Assembly: GCA_013997645.1 (NCBI GenBank) | Contig: PNKB01000023.1 | Span: 1 to 43,380 of the forward strand | DNA length: 43,380 nt | DNA from: Cyanobacteria bacterium PR.3.49 | GTDB taxonomy: Bacteria; Cyanobacteriota; Vampirovibrionia; Obscuribacterales; Obscuribacteraceae | Direction: 5' to 3' | Shown here: positions 1 through 8,301 of the stretch, piece after piece | Numbering within the stretch: the stretch's first letter is position 1 | Layout: every line of letters begins with the position of its first letter | Made by a program: the position numbers and the translations under genes | The notes under the pieces: generated by a model | The model's database searches: none | The model's input: only the letters and a program-made list of their open reading frames with translations | What the model was told of the DNA's origin: nothing

Positions 1-20
1 GTCATAGCGGATTTCGAAAA

Positions 21-824
21 ATGTCTGAGACAAACAGATTAAAAGCTGGATTGGATAAAGCTTTGGCGCCATTGCGAAACTGGGCAATGGGCAACAAACC
101 GAGTCAAAGCGGGTGCGGCAGACAAGTGCCGGCGGATTTGCGCGCAGAAACTTCACCGGTGAAGGGCGAGCAATCGGCTCGTGCAAACGAAAGACATGCA
201 ATGGTGACCACCCAGATTTCGGCACGGGGCATCAAAAACCCTGACGTGCTGAGGGTTCTTCGGGATATTCCTCGCCATGAATTCGTGCCGGCGTCCATAA
301 GGGACCACGCTTATGAAGATGGAGCGCTGCCGATTGGCAACGGTCAGACAATCTCGCAACCTTACATCGTGGCGCTGATGACTGAGGCCCTAGAACTTAC
401 GAAAGACTGCCGGGTTTTGGAAATCGGAACCGGCTGCGGTTATCAATCAGCGGTCCTGGCCGCTCTTTGCCGACAGGTCTTTTCAATCGAGATAATCGCT
501 GAGCTGGCTGAGGAAACTCGCCGGAGGCTGGCGAGGCTGCGCATAGACAATGTGGCAATCCGGACAGCCGACGGTTATCGAGGCTGGCCGGAAGAATCTC
601 CTTTCGATTGCATCATGGTTACAGCCGCTCCCGACCATATTCCCGAGCATTTGTTCGCCCAGCTGAAAGAAGGCGGAAGACTGATTATCCCCGTGGGAGA
701 GGGAAACCAGGACCTGATGGTCTTCAAACTTATCGAAGGAGGTTTGCAGTCAAAACGGCTTATTCCAGTGAGATTTGTGCCTATGACGGGCGAAGCGATG
801 CAGCCGGTTCGACACCATAACTAA
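21..824 (+). CDS. pcm: Protein-L-isoaspartate O-methyltransferase
   Basis: Predicted to transfer a methyl group from S-adenosylmethionine to L-isoaspartyl residues of damaged proteins, starting their repair in the cytoplasm. The Pcm-specific segment GNGQTISQPYIVALM is at about residues 107-121, and the SAM-binding motif I, VLEIGTGCGYQ, is at 132-142. The catalytic core begins near Met61 (VTTQISARGI), where most family members start, so the first 60 residues are an unusual extension rich in charged and polar residues. The ATG at 21 has no clear ribosome site, and the frame is open to the left edge of the window, so the true start could lie outside it. The family call is firm; the start is uncertain. 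Confidence 0.9.
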   Translation: MSETNRLKAGLDKALAPLRNWAMGNKPSQSGCGRQVPADLRAETSPVKGEQSARANERHAMVTTQISARGIKNPDVLRVLRDIPRHEFVPASIRDHAYEDGALPIGNGQTISQPYIVALMTEALELTKDCRVLEIGTGCGYQSAVLAALCRQVFSIEIIAELAEETRRRLARLRIDNVAIRTADGYRGWPEESPFDCIMVTAAPDHIPEHLFAQLKEGGRLIIPVGEGNQDLMVFKLIEGGLQSKRLIPVRFVPMTGEAMQPVRHHN

Positions 825-935
825 ATTAGTGGGGAAACTAACATTCAGACGGCCATTAAATTGGCTCTCAATACCCCCGGTATATAGATTATCTATGTTA
901 TCTTTACAATCCAGGCATCACGGAAATCAGTAATC

Positions 936-1943
936 ATGGAAGGTCAAAATACATCACCGTTCAGATGGCTCCTCGTTTTGCCGGGGGGAGTGATTGGCTT
1001 TTCCATTGGACAATTCCTGTTTGCCGCCTGGAAAGATGCAGCCGCCGTCGTGCCGCCACTGGCATTCCTGAACGGCGCCGCCTGGGTAACCGGCGCATGC
1101 ATCTCAGCCGGACTGTTCATTCTTTTGGGTACCAAAGCGGCGCCCACCCACAAGCTGCCCACGGCGTTCGTGCTCAGCCTTCTGACTGCCACCTGGAGCG
1201 GCGCTTTGCTGACGGTCAAACGCGAGGGGCTGATCACGGCCTTTCTTCCCGTGGAAAGTGCCCACTCACAGTATTTGATGCCGTATGCGGCGGTTTTAAC
1301 GGTTCTATTAGCGGCATTTCTTTGCATCGACCTGGCTCGCAGAGAGCGCCGTTTCAATACGAGCGGGCTTTCCGACTATTATTTCGAGCGTGAGGACGAG
1401 CACCCTGACAGTCATCCGCGTTTCAGAACTCACGTTTATTCAGGTCACGACGAACACGATCATATAGACCGTCGAGACCGCCACCAAGAAGATGACGATG
1501 ATGATGCACCATTCTCGGTGCCTGATGTTTTTACTCCTTCGTCTTCCATGAGAGAACAAATGTTCATGGCATCGGATTTGGTGCTGCTCGAGCGCGAGCT
1601 GCTCAAGATCGAACCTTCGGTCGACGCTTATGTTTCCGCGCTCAGACTGGGGATTGCCATCGAAAAAGACGAAGGCTTTCAAAATCTGGACGGCGAGTGC
1701 TTCTCCTTCTCGCAACTGATGCGCGACCTGGCCATGCGGCTTTCAGTTCCGGACTCCAACGATGGACGCTGGCTGCAAATTGCCGGACTTTTCAGACAGT
1801 ATGAAAAAGCAGCCGAAGGCGAGCGCAAGCAGATGCTCGAGCAGGTTTCCTCCATGCTGGAAGTGAAGGAAAAAATTCAAGAAGCAGAAGAAGGCGAAAC
1901 GGCCGAACCAAAAAATTCCGAGCAGCGCGTTTCAGCCAACTAA
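936..1943 (+). CDS. Four-helix membrane protein with Asp/His-rich linker, unknown function
   Basis: Not recognised. The N-terminal 135 residues hold four likely membrane helices (about 10-31, 38-62, 74-94 and 110-131). A hydrophilic segment of about residues 150-190 follows, very rich in His and Asp (HDEHDHIDRRDRHQ, then a run of five Asp). The last 130 residues are charged and helical, ending in a Glu-rich tail. The acidic/His stretch could bind metal or simply be disordered. The gene sits alone, about 110 bp after pcm, and meets the convergent peptidase gene 12 bp past its stop. The ribosome site before the ATG is weak (GGAAA). Confidence 0.65.
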   Translation: MEGQNTSPFRWLLVLPGGVIGFSIGQFLFAAWKDAAAVVPPLAFLNGAAWVTGACISAGLFILLGTKAAPTHKLPTAFVLSLLTATWSGALLTVKREGLITAFLPVESAHSQYLMPYAAVLTVLLAAFLCIDLARRERRFNTSGLSDYYFEREDEHPDSHPRFRTHVYSGHDEHDHIDRRDRHQEDDDDDAPFSVPDVFTPSSSMREQMFMASDLVLLERELLKIEPSVDAYVSALRLGIAIEKDEGFQNLDGECFSFSQLMRDLAMRLSVPDSNDGRWLQIAGLFRQYEKAAEGERKQMLEQVSSMLEVKEKIQEAEEGETAEPKNSEQRVSAN

Positions 1944-1955
1944 CGACAGTTTTCT

Positions 1956-3956
1956 CTATCGCGTGCCGGCGACCTTTTTGAGGGCGTCTTCATTGATTAT
2001 TTCCACCGGCTCGACAGGATTTCCCAGTGCGAAATCAAAGACACGCGAGTAGAAATACAATTCTGCTTCCAGTGCGCGCGCAATATTTTTCGCTTGCCTG
2101 AATCCATGTTGTTCGCCTTCGAAGAGCACGTATGAAACAGGCAATTTTTTTGCCTCCAGCGCTTTCACCATAGCCTCTGATTGCGATGGGGGCACGACTT
2201 TGTCTTCGGTGCCCTGTAAGAAAATGATCGGGCATGAGAGTTTGTCGGTGTGATGAATCGGCGAGCGTTCTGTATAGATGTGTTTTTCTCCGGGATAATC
2301 TCCCACCAATCGATCGAGATAGCGCGATTCGAATTTATGCGTATCCAGCGCCAGGGCTTCCAGATCGCTGACGCCAAAGTGGCTTGCGCCGGCGCGAAAC
2401 ACATTCCCGAAAGTAAGCGCGCAAAGAGTCGTGTAACCACCGGCGCTACCACCGGCAATTGCCATTCTTTCCTTGTCGACCAGTCCTCTATTTGCCAAAT
2501 AGCGGGCAGCATTTTCGCAATCCTGCATATCGACAATGCCCCAATTGCGTTTCAGTCTTTCTCTGTACTCCCTGCCAAAACCGGTGCTGCCGCCGTAGTT
2601 TACATCAACTATTGCAAAACCGCGGCTCGTCCAGTACTGGATACTCAACCTCAGATCGTTTGACGTTTGACCGGTAGGACCGCCGTGACTGAAAACAATT
2701 AATGGAGGAAGTTCTCCTGCGGGAGCTTCGAAATCTTCGTTTTTAGGTGGATAGAAGAATGCGAAAGCCGTCTTACCGCCTGCAGTTTCAAACTCTATCG
2801 TTTGAGGTTTAGAGACATACTTTTTCTCCACCTGCATTTCGGTTGTTTTTCGCTCGACAGTAAAAGTGTGATCTTTCAGGTCGAATGAAACGAGCGCATT
2901 GAATGTCTCCGGTGATCCTGCGCACATGGAAGCCTGCTTTCCGCCTGCCTTTACGTAAGCAAAAGATGTGTATGGCGCCTTGATGCGCAACGGTTTATGA
3001 CCACCACCACCATCCTTCTCCAGAAGGAGCAATTCCCAGGTGCCACGATCGTTTGCCGCCAGCAAAACATTGCCGTCTTTTAAAGGCGCGTAGGTAGACA
3101 TGCCAAAAACCCAGGCCGGCAGACCGTGTTCGCGCTTCTCACTCAATACCGGCAGAGCCTTCGAATAGAGATCTTTGGTTGGCGAACCAGTCAAATATTC
3201 TGCATCGATTTTGTAGAGATTCCAAAATCCGGTCTCTTCACTGACAAAATAGAGTGTCCCGTTATCATCCCATTGCGGCGAAGACACGGATAATTCGCCG
3301 CCTCCGGCAATTCTTTCTACAATCGATGCGTGACCATCGTCATCCAGTTCGGCAAGATGCAACTCACATTCATCCCAGGGCATGTTGGGGTGATTCCATT
3401 GCATGTAGGTAAGGAAACGTCCATCCGGGCTGACTCTTGGTGAAGCATAAAAGTCGCAGCCTTCTGCCAGAGTCGTAATCTCGCCTTTCTCGTTGATTGA
3501 AACAATCGAATTCTTGACGTCGTGCTCCGTATCGCCATGTGTCTCCATGACGCAGAAAAGCCGCTTGCGCGTGCGGTCGAAATTGTAATCGGCAAAACGA
3601 GTGCGGTCGTTGCCGGCAAGGTAAGTTGGCAAGGATCCTGCTCGGGAAACATAAATCTGCTGATCGGCAAAATTCGAGAAATAAATCGTGCCGTCGACTA
3701 CAAGATAATCGCCACCGCCGTATTCATGAACGCGTGTTCGCGCATTGAACGGCGCGTGTATCATATCCTCGATCTTTCCTGCGCCAGAGCGGCGAACGAT
3801 CACATTGCGCCCGCCCTCCAGTGGACGCCCTTCCAGCCAGTAGAGATCATCTCCATCCCACTGCGGCTGACCTACCTTGATCACGCCGGCAGCAATTTGC
3901 GAGGCGGCCAGAGGTGAAGCCCACGAACCATAAGGCTTTTTCTCAACTGCTGACAT
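1956..3956 (-). CDS. S9-family serine peptidase (acylaminoacyl-peptidase/dipeptidyl peptidase type)
   Basis: Prolyl-oligopeptidase-superfamily enzyme that removes or splits short peptides. The first 390 or so residues look like the beta-propeller gate (repeated short WD-like strands). The C-terminal alpha/beta-hydrolase domain carries the nucleophile in GGSAGGY (Ser504), Asp585 in GTEDKVVPP and His617 in EGEQHGF, a complete triad in the right order. There is no signal peptide, so it is probably cytoplasmic. The ATG has a good ribosome site (GAGGAG). It lies 43 bp downstream of the MocR-like regulator on the same strand and may be co-transcribed with it. The length of 666 residues is normal for the family. 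Confidence 0.92.
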   Translation of the reverse strand: MSAVEKKPYGSWASPLAASQIAAGVIKVGQPQWDGDDLYWLEGRPLEGGRNVIVRRSGAGKIEDMIHAPFNARTRVHEYGGGDYLVVDGTIYFSNFADQQIYVSRAGSLPTYLAGNDRTRFADYNFDRTRKRLFCVMETHGDTEHDVKNSIVSINEKGEITTLAEGCDFYASPRVSPDGRFLTYMQWNHPNMPWDECELHLAELDDDGHASIVERIAGGGELSVSSPQWDDNGTLYFVSEETGFWNLYKIDAEYLTGSPTKDLYSKALPVLSEKREHGLPAWVFGMSTYAPLKDGNVLLAANDRGTWELLLLEKDGGGGHKPLRIKAPYTSFAYVKAGGKQASMCAGSPETFNALVSFDLKDHTFTVERKTTEMQVEKKYVSKPQTIEFETAGGKTAFAFFYPPKNEDFEAPAGELPPLIVFSHGGPTGQTSNDLRLSIQYWTSRGFAIVDVNYGGSTGFGREYRERLKRNWGIVDMQDCENAARYLANRGLVDKERMAIAGGSAGGYTTLCALTFGNVFRAGASHFGVSDLEALALDTHKFESRYLDRLVGDYPGEKHIYTERSPIHHTDKLSCPIIFLQGTEDKVVPPSQSEAMVKALEAKKLPVSYVLFEGEQHGFRQAKNIARALEAELYFYSRVFDFALGNPVEPVEIINEDALKKVAGTR

Positions 3957-3999
3957 GTTGCGCTCCTCAGGTAAGGTCGGGAAAAGAGCAACAACTTTA

Positions 4000-5454
4000 T
4001 CAGCTTGAGAATGGGAGCGACAGAGGCAATGGCGAAAAGAGCGGAGCCACGGAAAGCGGCGCGGGATCTAATTGTTGTTTCAGCGCAGACAATTTTTCGA
4101 TCGTGCTTTCGTAATCACACAGAGGCAAAAGCAACTCCACACGCGAATTTTCCCTTTGTTCGAGATAAAAATTCCGGACTGTATTGGAAATAAGACCGCA
4201 GGTATCAACCGCAGCGCAAATCGCTTCACGCGGGAAATTCGAATGAACGCGTACCATCTGAACAAAACCGGTCGATCCGGCGCCAATCGCAAGCAATCCC
4301 TTGAAATCCAGCTGCAGCCTGGAGAGTAGTTGCTGCCTGCTGCGGTCTAATTGCGCTCGCATTTTGAAAATCGCCAGATCGAGAGCACCGGTTTCAATCA
4401 AATGAGACAGAACAAGCGTCTCCAGGCGCGGCTGGCTGAAAGTTTCCCTGGCGCAGCCCTGCACTCTTTCCAGAAGACGATCGGGCACGACCAGATAGGA
4501 AATGCGGCAAAGAGGTCCCAAATAAGCGCCGAAACTGCCTACTTGAATGGCGTTTTTAAACTTATTGAACAGACATGGTTCTGGTTGCTTTCCGTATCTA
4601 ATCAGTGCCGCGGTATCATCCTCCAGAAGCAGGGCATCGTTGTGTCCGGCAAAGCGAGCGACTTGCTGACGGCGGCGCTCGGACAGGACAACGCCGGAAG
4701 GAAAATGCGCCGACGGACTGACTGCAACGATTTTCACGCCCGAGCCCGACTCCAGGTGCTCGATTACCGCCCCCTCTCGATCCACCGGCAGGCCGAATAA
4801 TTGAGAAGAATGCCGGCGAATAACTTCATGAAGGAGAGGGTCTCCAGGGCTTTCCACCGCAGCCCCGCTGCCGCTCTCGGCAAAGTTTCGCCCGACAAAG
4901 GCGAGCGCGTCATATTTTGAGTCAAAGAGAAGAATATTGCGCGGATACAGCGACATACCGCGACTGCGAATGAGAAAGGTGGTTACGGCCAGTTTGAGGC
5001 GCATCGTCAGACGATGAGCATCAGGACCGCAAAACTCCGGCAAGCCCTCATCGATAACCGCACTCATCGCTTTCAACCAGGCTTTGCCGGGCAATACTTC
5101 TGCCGGTGGTTGTTGGAATCTGGGCGCTAAAGCGACTGAGCAGTTGTCATACTCAGATACTGCAGTGATTGGCGAAACATCTGGCGCACACTGAAAAGAC
5201 AGAGCCGCAGCAGTCAGCGCCGGATTGACGATTGTGGTCCCGCCGCGCTTTGCGGTTAGAAACCCGCGCGCTTTCAGCTGTTCGTAGCAGCGAACGGCAG
5301 TGACGCGAGAAATTCCAAATTGCTCGGCCAGAGAATAAGTGGACGGCACCGATTCGCCAGGCTTGAGGCGCCCGCAACGAATGTCTTCAACGAAAGATTG
5401 CTCGAGCTGTTTATAAAGCGGCGCCTGTGGCGCCATTACGGTTTTTCTGGCCAT
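4000..5454 (-). CDS. MocR-like GntR regulator with aminotransferase-like domain lacking the PLP lysine
   Basis: Residues 10-80 form a GntR winged helix (KPGESVPSTYSLAEQFGISR). From about residue 120 on there is a fold-type I aminotransferase-like domain, seen in the family landmarks FPSGVVLSERRR (251-262), LLEDD (276-280) and GSFGAYLGPLCRISYLVVP (306-324). In MocR proteins the last motif normally reads G-[ST]-F-S-K-x-L-x-P, with Lys forming the PLP Schiff base; here the position is Ala310. The following Arg317 is kept. It may therefore sense something other than PLP, or bind PLP non-covalently. It is divergent from the moa operon, with 126 bp between start codons, and upstream of the S9 peptidase on its own strand; either could be its target. 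Effector and targets are inferred. Confidence 0.85.
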   Translation of the reverse strand: MARKTVMAPQAPLYKQLEQSFVEDIRCGRLKPGESVPSTYSLAEQFGISRVTAVRCYEQLKARGFLTAKRGGTTIVNPALTAAALSFQCAPDVSPITAVSEYDNCSVALAPRFQQPPAEVLPGKAWLKAMSAVIDEGLPEFCGPDAHRLTMRLKLAVTTFLIRSRGMSLYPRNILLFDSKYDALAFVGRNFAESGSGAAVESPGDPLLHEVIRRHSSQLFGLPVDREGAVIEHLESGSGVKIVAVSPSAHFPSGVVLSERRRQQVARFAGHNDALLLEDDTAALIRYGKQPEPCLFNKFKNAIQVGSFGAYLGPLCRISYLVVPDRLLERVQGCARETFSQPRLETLVLSHLIETGALDLAIFKMRAQLDRSRQQLLSRLQLDFKGLLAIGAGSTGFVQMVRVHSNFPREAICAAVDTCGLISNTVRNFYLEQRENSRVELLLPLCDYESTIEKLSALKQQLDPAPLSVAPLFSPLPLSLPFSS

Positions 5455-5485
5455 GCCGGCCTCCAGTGGTCTCGCCCAAGAAATT

Positions 5486-5526
5486 AGCGCCCGGGAGTTT
5501 CCGAGTTGTTAAACGACCGGGGCGCT
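5486..5526. repeat. Interrupted inverted repeat between the MocR-like gene and moaD
   Basis: AGCGCCCGG (5486-5494) and CCGGGGCGCT (5517-5526) are inverted copies that differ by one extra C, separated by 22 nt. The repeat lies in the only non-coding space between two divergent genes, so it is a candidate operator for the regulator or an RNA hairpin in one of the leaders. No function is proven. Confidence 0.4.
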
Positions 5527-5580
5527 CATTTATGACAAGAGGCAAGACAATATGCGAAAATCAGGGTCGTAAGCTCCAGA

Positions 5581-5856
5581 ATGGAGGCATTGGCGCACTT
5601 GGCAGCAGCCGAAAGCAAGACTGTCCGCGTGGACTATTTCGCATTGCTCAAAGAGCAACGCGGGCTGGCCAGCGAAAACCTTGAGACGCGCAGCTCGACG
5701 GTGCTCGAATTGTATGAAGAGCTGCAAAAGCGCCACGGCTTTTCGCTCAAACATTCCTCCGTAGCCGTTGCGCTCAATGACGAATTCGCCGACTGGAGCG
5801 AAAAACTGACTGAAAGAGACAAAGTGGTTTTCATTCCTCCGGTAGCAGGTGGATAG
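5581..5856 (+). CDS. moaD: Molybdopterin synthase sulfur-carrier subunit MoaD
   Basis: Small ubiquitin-fold protein that carries sulfur as a C-terminal thiocarboxylate and delivers it to cyclic pyranopterin monophosphate. The core starts at VRVDYFALLKEQRGL and the protein ends in the obligatory Gly-Gly (residues 90-91, PPVAGG). At 91 residues it is slightly longer than usual because of about 12 extra residues before the core; the ATG at 5581 has no strong ribosome site, so the start is less certain than the rest. It is the first gene of the cofactor operon, and moaE begins directly after its stop. Confidence 0.93.
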   Translation: MEALAHLAAAESKTVRVDYFALLKEQRGLASENLETRSSTVLELYEELQKRHGFSLKHSSVAVALNDEFADWSEKLTERDKVVFIPPVAGG

Positions 5857-5857
5857 C

Positions 5858-6316
5858 ATGTTTACTCTTTCCGACACACCCATCGACGCGGATGCACTCA
5901 AACGCCTGGTGAACACACAGGAAGCCGGAGCTTATGTAGCCTTTGAAGGCTGGGTGAGAAACCACAACGAAGGGCAGGCAGTTACCGGGCTCGAATACGA
6001 GGCTTACGAAGCGCTGGCGGTGAAAGAAGGCAACAAAATTATTGACGAGGCGCAGAAATTCTCCATTTTGAAAGCGCATTGCGTGCATCGCACAGGAGCT
6101 CTCAAGATTGGCGACATGGCCGTCATGGTTGTCGTTACATCAGCGCACAGAAAAGAAGCTTTCGCTGCCTGCGAATTTATTATTGACGAGATAAAAAAAC
6201 GCCTTCCGATCTGGAAAAGAGAAACATATGTCGATGGATCGACTTCATGGGTCAATTGTGCGCACAACCACGAAGCTGTGCATGAAACAGCTCAGGCCAG
6301 CGGTGCAAAGTCATGA
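5858..6316 (+). CDS. moaE: Molybdopterin synthase catalytic subunit MoaE
   Basis: Forms the heterotetramer with MoaD and builds the dithiolene of molybdopterin. It shows the family pattern HRKEAF then IKKRLPIWKRE; Lys113 and Lys120 match the two active-site lysines of the family (spacing 7). I chose ATG 5858 over the in-frame GTG at 5849 because AGGTGG lies six bases before it and because this leaves no overlap with moaD. The stop overlaps the moaA start (ATGA), which implies translational coupling. Confidence 0.95.
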   Translation: MFTLSDTPIDADALKRLVNTQEAGAYVAFEGWVRNHNEGQAVTGLEYEAYEALAVKEGNKIIDEAQKFSILKAHCVHRTGALKIGDMAVMVVVTSAHRKEAFAACEFIIDEIKKRLPIWKRETYVDGSTSWVNCAHNHEAVHETAQASGAKS

Positions 6317-7311
6317 CGGCTCTTTTAGACGGTTTTAACCGTGCCCATACATACTTGCGAATTTCGGTCACCGACCGATGCAATTTGCGCTGCGCATATT
6401 GCATGCCGGCAGAAGGAATTGTCTATCGCGAGAAAAAAGAGCTGCTCACATTCGAAGAAATTGAACGCGTCGCCGCGATCATGGTCCGGCTTGGCGTGAC
6501 AAAGATCCGCCTGACAGGCGGAGAGCCGATGGTGAGGCGCGGGATCGAAAACCTGGTAAAAAAACTTTCGCGCCTGGACGGTCTTAAAACGCTGGCCATG
6601 ACGACCAACGCTACACTGTTGTCCGAGCAGGCTGGAATTCTCAAAGAAAATGGCATTAAAGCACTGAATATCAGCCTCGACACATTGAAGAAAGAGCGAT
6701 TTCTGCAGGTGACCAGACGCGATCAATTCGATCAAGTTTGGAGTGGAATTCAGTCCGCTCTCAGTCAAAATTTCGACGAATTGAAATTAAATGTCGTTGT
6801 GATGGCTGGGTTCAATGATGATGAAATCTTGCCTTTCGTCGATTTTGCATTTCAGAATCGCATCAATGTTCGCTTCATCGAATTCATGCCTTTCAAAGAC
6901 AACGAATGGAAAATCGATAAAGTCGTCACATACAAAGAGATGATTGAGACAATCGAAAAGCAATATAAATTGTCCGCACTTTCAGCCGATCAATCCGCCG
7001 TTGGGAAGGATTTCGCCCTTTTCGACGGCAATGGAAAGAAAGGATTGGGAACGGTCAGTTTCATCACCTCAATGTCCGACAGTTTTTGCTCGACCTGCAA
7101 TCGGTTGAGACTTACTGCTGACGGTTCGGTGAAATCATGTTTGTTCTATCCGGCAGAAGTAAATCTGCGCGACCGAATGCGCGCGGGCGCAGAAGATGCC
7201 GAAGTCGAGGAGATGATACGCTATTCGCTTTCCTTGAAACCGGAGGCGCATGCACCGGCTGAGGAACTCTCACAGTCTGAAAATAGAACAATGATTGAAA
7301 TCGGCGGATAA
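6313..7311 (+). CDS. moaA: GTP 3',8-cyclase MoaA (radical SAM)
   Basis: First step of molybdenum cofactor synthesis: radical-SAM conversion of GTP to 3',8-cyclo-7,8-dihydro-GTP. The SAM cluster ligands are Cys23, Cys27 and Cys30 (CNLRCAYC). The second, substrate-binding cluster ligands are Cys259, Cys262 and Cys276 (CSTCNRLRLTADGSVKSC). RLTGGEPMVRRG marks the SAM site, and the protein ends in the Gly-Gly tail required in MoaA. The length of 332 residues is normal. The start overlaps the moaE stop by 4 nt. All expected residues are present. Confidence 0.97.
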   Translation: MTALLDGFNRAHTYLRISVTDRCNLRCAYCMPAEGIVYREKKELLTFEEIERVAAIMVRLGVTKIRLTGGEPMVRRGIENLVKKLSRLDGLKTLAMTTNATLLSEQAGILKENGIKALNISLDTLKKERFLQVTRRDQFDQVWSGIQSALSQNFDELKLNVVVMAGFNDDEILPFVDFAFQNRINVRFIEFMPFKDNEWKIDKVVTYKEMIETIEKQYKLSALSADQSAVGKDFALFDGNGKKGLGTVSFITSMSDSFCSTCNRLRLTADGSVKSCLFYPAEVNLRDRMRAGAEDAEVEEMIRYSLSLKPEAHAPAEELSQSENRTMIEIGG

Positions 7312-7326
7312 AAAGGGGTCCGGGGA

Positions 7327-8301
7327 ATGCGAGACGTTTCAAGCAAAGTCAACACATTGAGAATCGCCACGGCGCGCGCCACTCTCAAAGCCAGCCCGGA
7401 GACAATCGAGCTGATCAAAAAAGGCGGCGCCCCCAAAGGCGATCCTTTGCCTGTAGCAAAAGTTGCAGCTATTCAGGCGGCGAAAAATTGCTCGCAAATA
7501 ATTCCTTATTGCCACCCATTGCCGGTCGACTGGGTAGGTGTCGAGTTCGACCTCGACGAAGACGCCATTCACATAACGACCACGGTCAAAGCAATTTACA
7601 AAACCGGTGTCGAGATGGAAGCCCTAACGGCTGCGTCTGTTGCGGCACTGACCATCTACGACATGTTGAAAATGGTCGACGAGCTGATGCAGATAGAAAC
7701 CGTCGTTCTTCTGAATAAGAAAGGCGGCAAATCGGATTTCAAAAACAAGCGAGAGGGAACGCTCAAAGCAGCTGTCCTGGTGTTGTCTGATACATGCGCG
7801 GCAGGCAAAAAACAGGATGTTTCCGGTCGTCTGATTGTAGAAAAGCTCGAGGAAGAAGGGCTCAGTGTCGAGGAGTACAAGATCATCCCTGACGATGCCG
7901 AACAAGCAAAAGCCAATCTTCTCAAATGGTCCGACGATCTCGGACTGGATATTATTATCACCACCGGCGGTACCGGACTCTCTTCTCGCGACACAACTCC
8001 GGAAGCGATCAAAGGGCTGATAGAGCGGGAATTGCCTGGCGTGGCCGAAACGCTGCGCGCCTATGGGCAAGAACGCAATCCTTTTGCAATGTTCTCCCGT
8101 TCATTGGCAGGTGTAAGAAGCAAAACTGTCATCATTACATTGCCGGGCTCGACTGGCGGTGTCAAAGACGGTCTGAGCGCGCTGTTTCCCTTTATCTTTC
8201 ACGCCTTTAAAATGCTCAACGATGAATGTCACGAAACAAAAAATGATTCAAGAAGCGACCAGTCCAGGCTGCCAGAATCTTCGAAAACCAGCATAAAATG
8301 A
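7327..8301 (+). CDS. moaCB: Bifunctional MoaC-MoaB/MogA fusion
   Basis: Residues 1-135 are MoaC (cyclic pyranopterin monophosphate synthase): IIPYCHPLPVDWV with His63, and VEMEALTAASVAALTIYDM near 95-113. From about residue 147 to 300 is a MoaB/MogA molybdopterin adenylyltransferase domain (VLSDTCAAGKKQD, then ITTGGTGLSSRDTTPEA at 211-227). The fusion thus joins the second pathway step to molybdopterin adenylylation. MoaC/MoaB fusions are known in other bacteria. A good ribosome site (CGGGGA) precedes the ATG. The last 25 residues are polar and probably disordered. The stop overlaps the moeA start (ATGA). Confidence 0.95.
   Translation: MRDVSSKVNTLRIATARATLKASPETIELIKKGGAPKGDPLPVAKVAAIQAAKNCSQIIPYCHPLPVDWVGVEFDLDEDAIHITTTVKAIYKTGVEMEALTAASVAALTIYDMLKMVDELMQIETVVLLNKKGGKSDFKNKREGTLKAAVLVLSDTCAAGKKQDVSGRLIVEKLEEEGLSVEEYKIIPDDAEQAKANLLKWSDDLGLDIIITTGGTGLSSRDTTPEAIKGLIERELPGVAETLRAYGQERNPFAMFSRSLAGVRSKTVIITLPGSTGGVKDGLSALFPFIFHAFKMLNDECHETKNDSRSDQSRLPESSKTSIK

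Noticed and set aside
2250-2663. Long frame opposite the S9 peptidase
   Set aside because: Shadow of a real gene; no family pattern and no ribosome site.
5455-5580. Molybdenum-cofactor riboswitch ahead of moaD
   Set aside because: The space is only 126 bases and shows one interrupted stem. I cannot match the known multi-stem architecture; a covariance-model search would decide.
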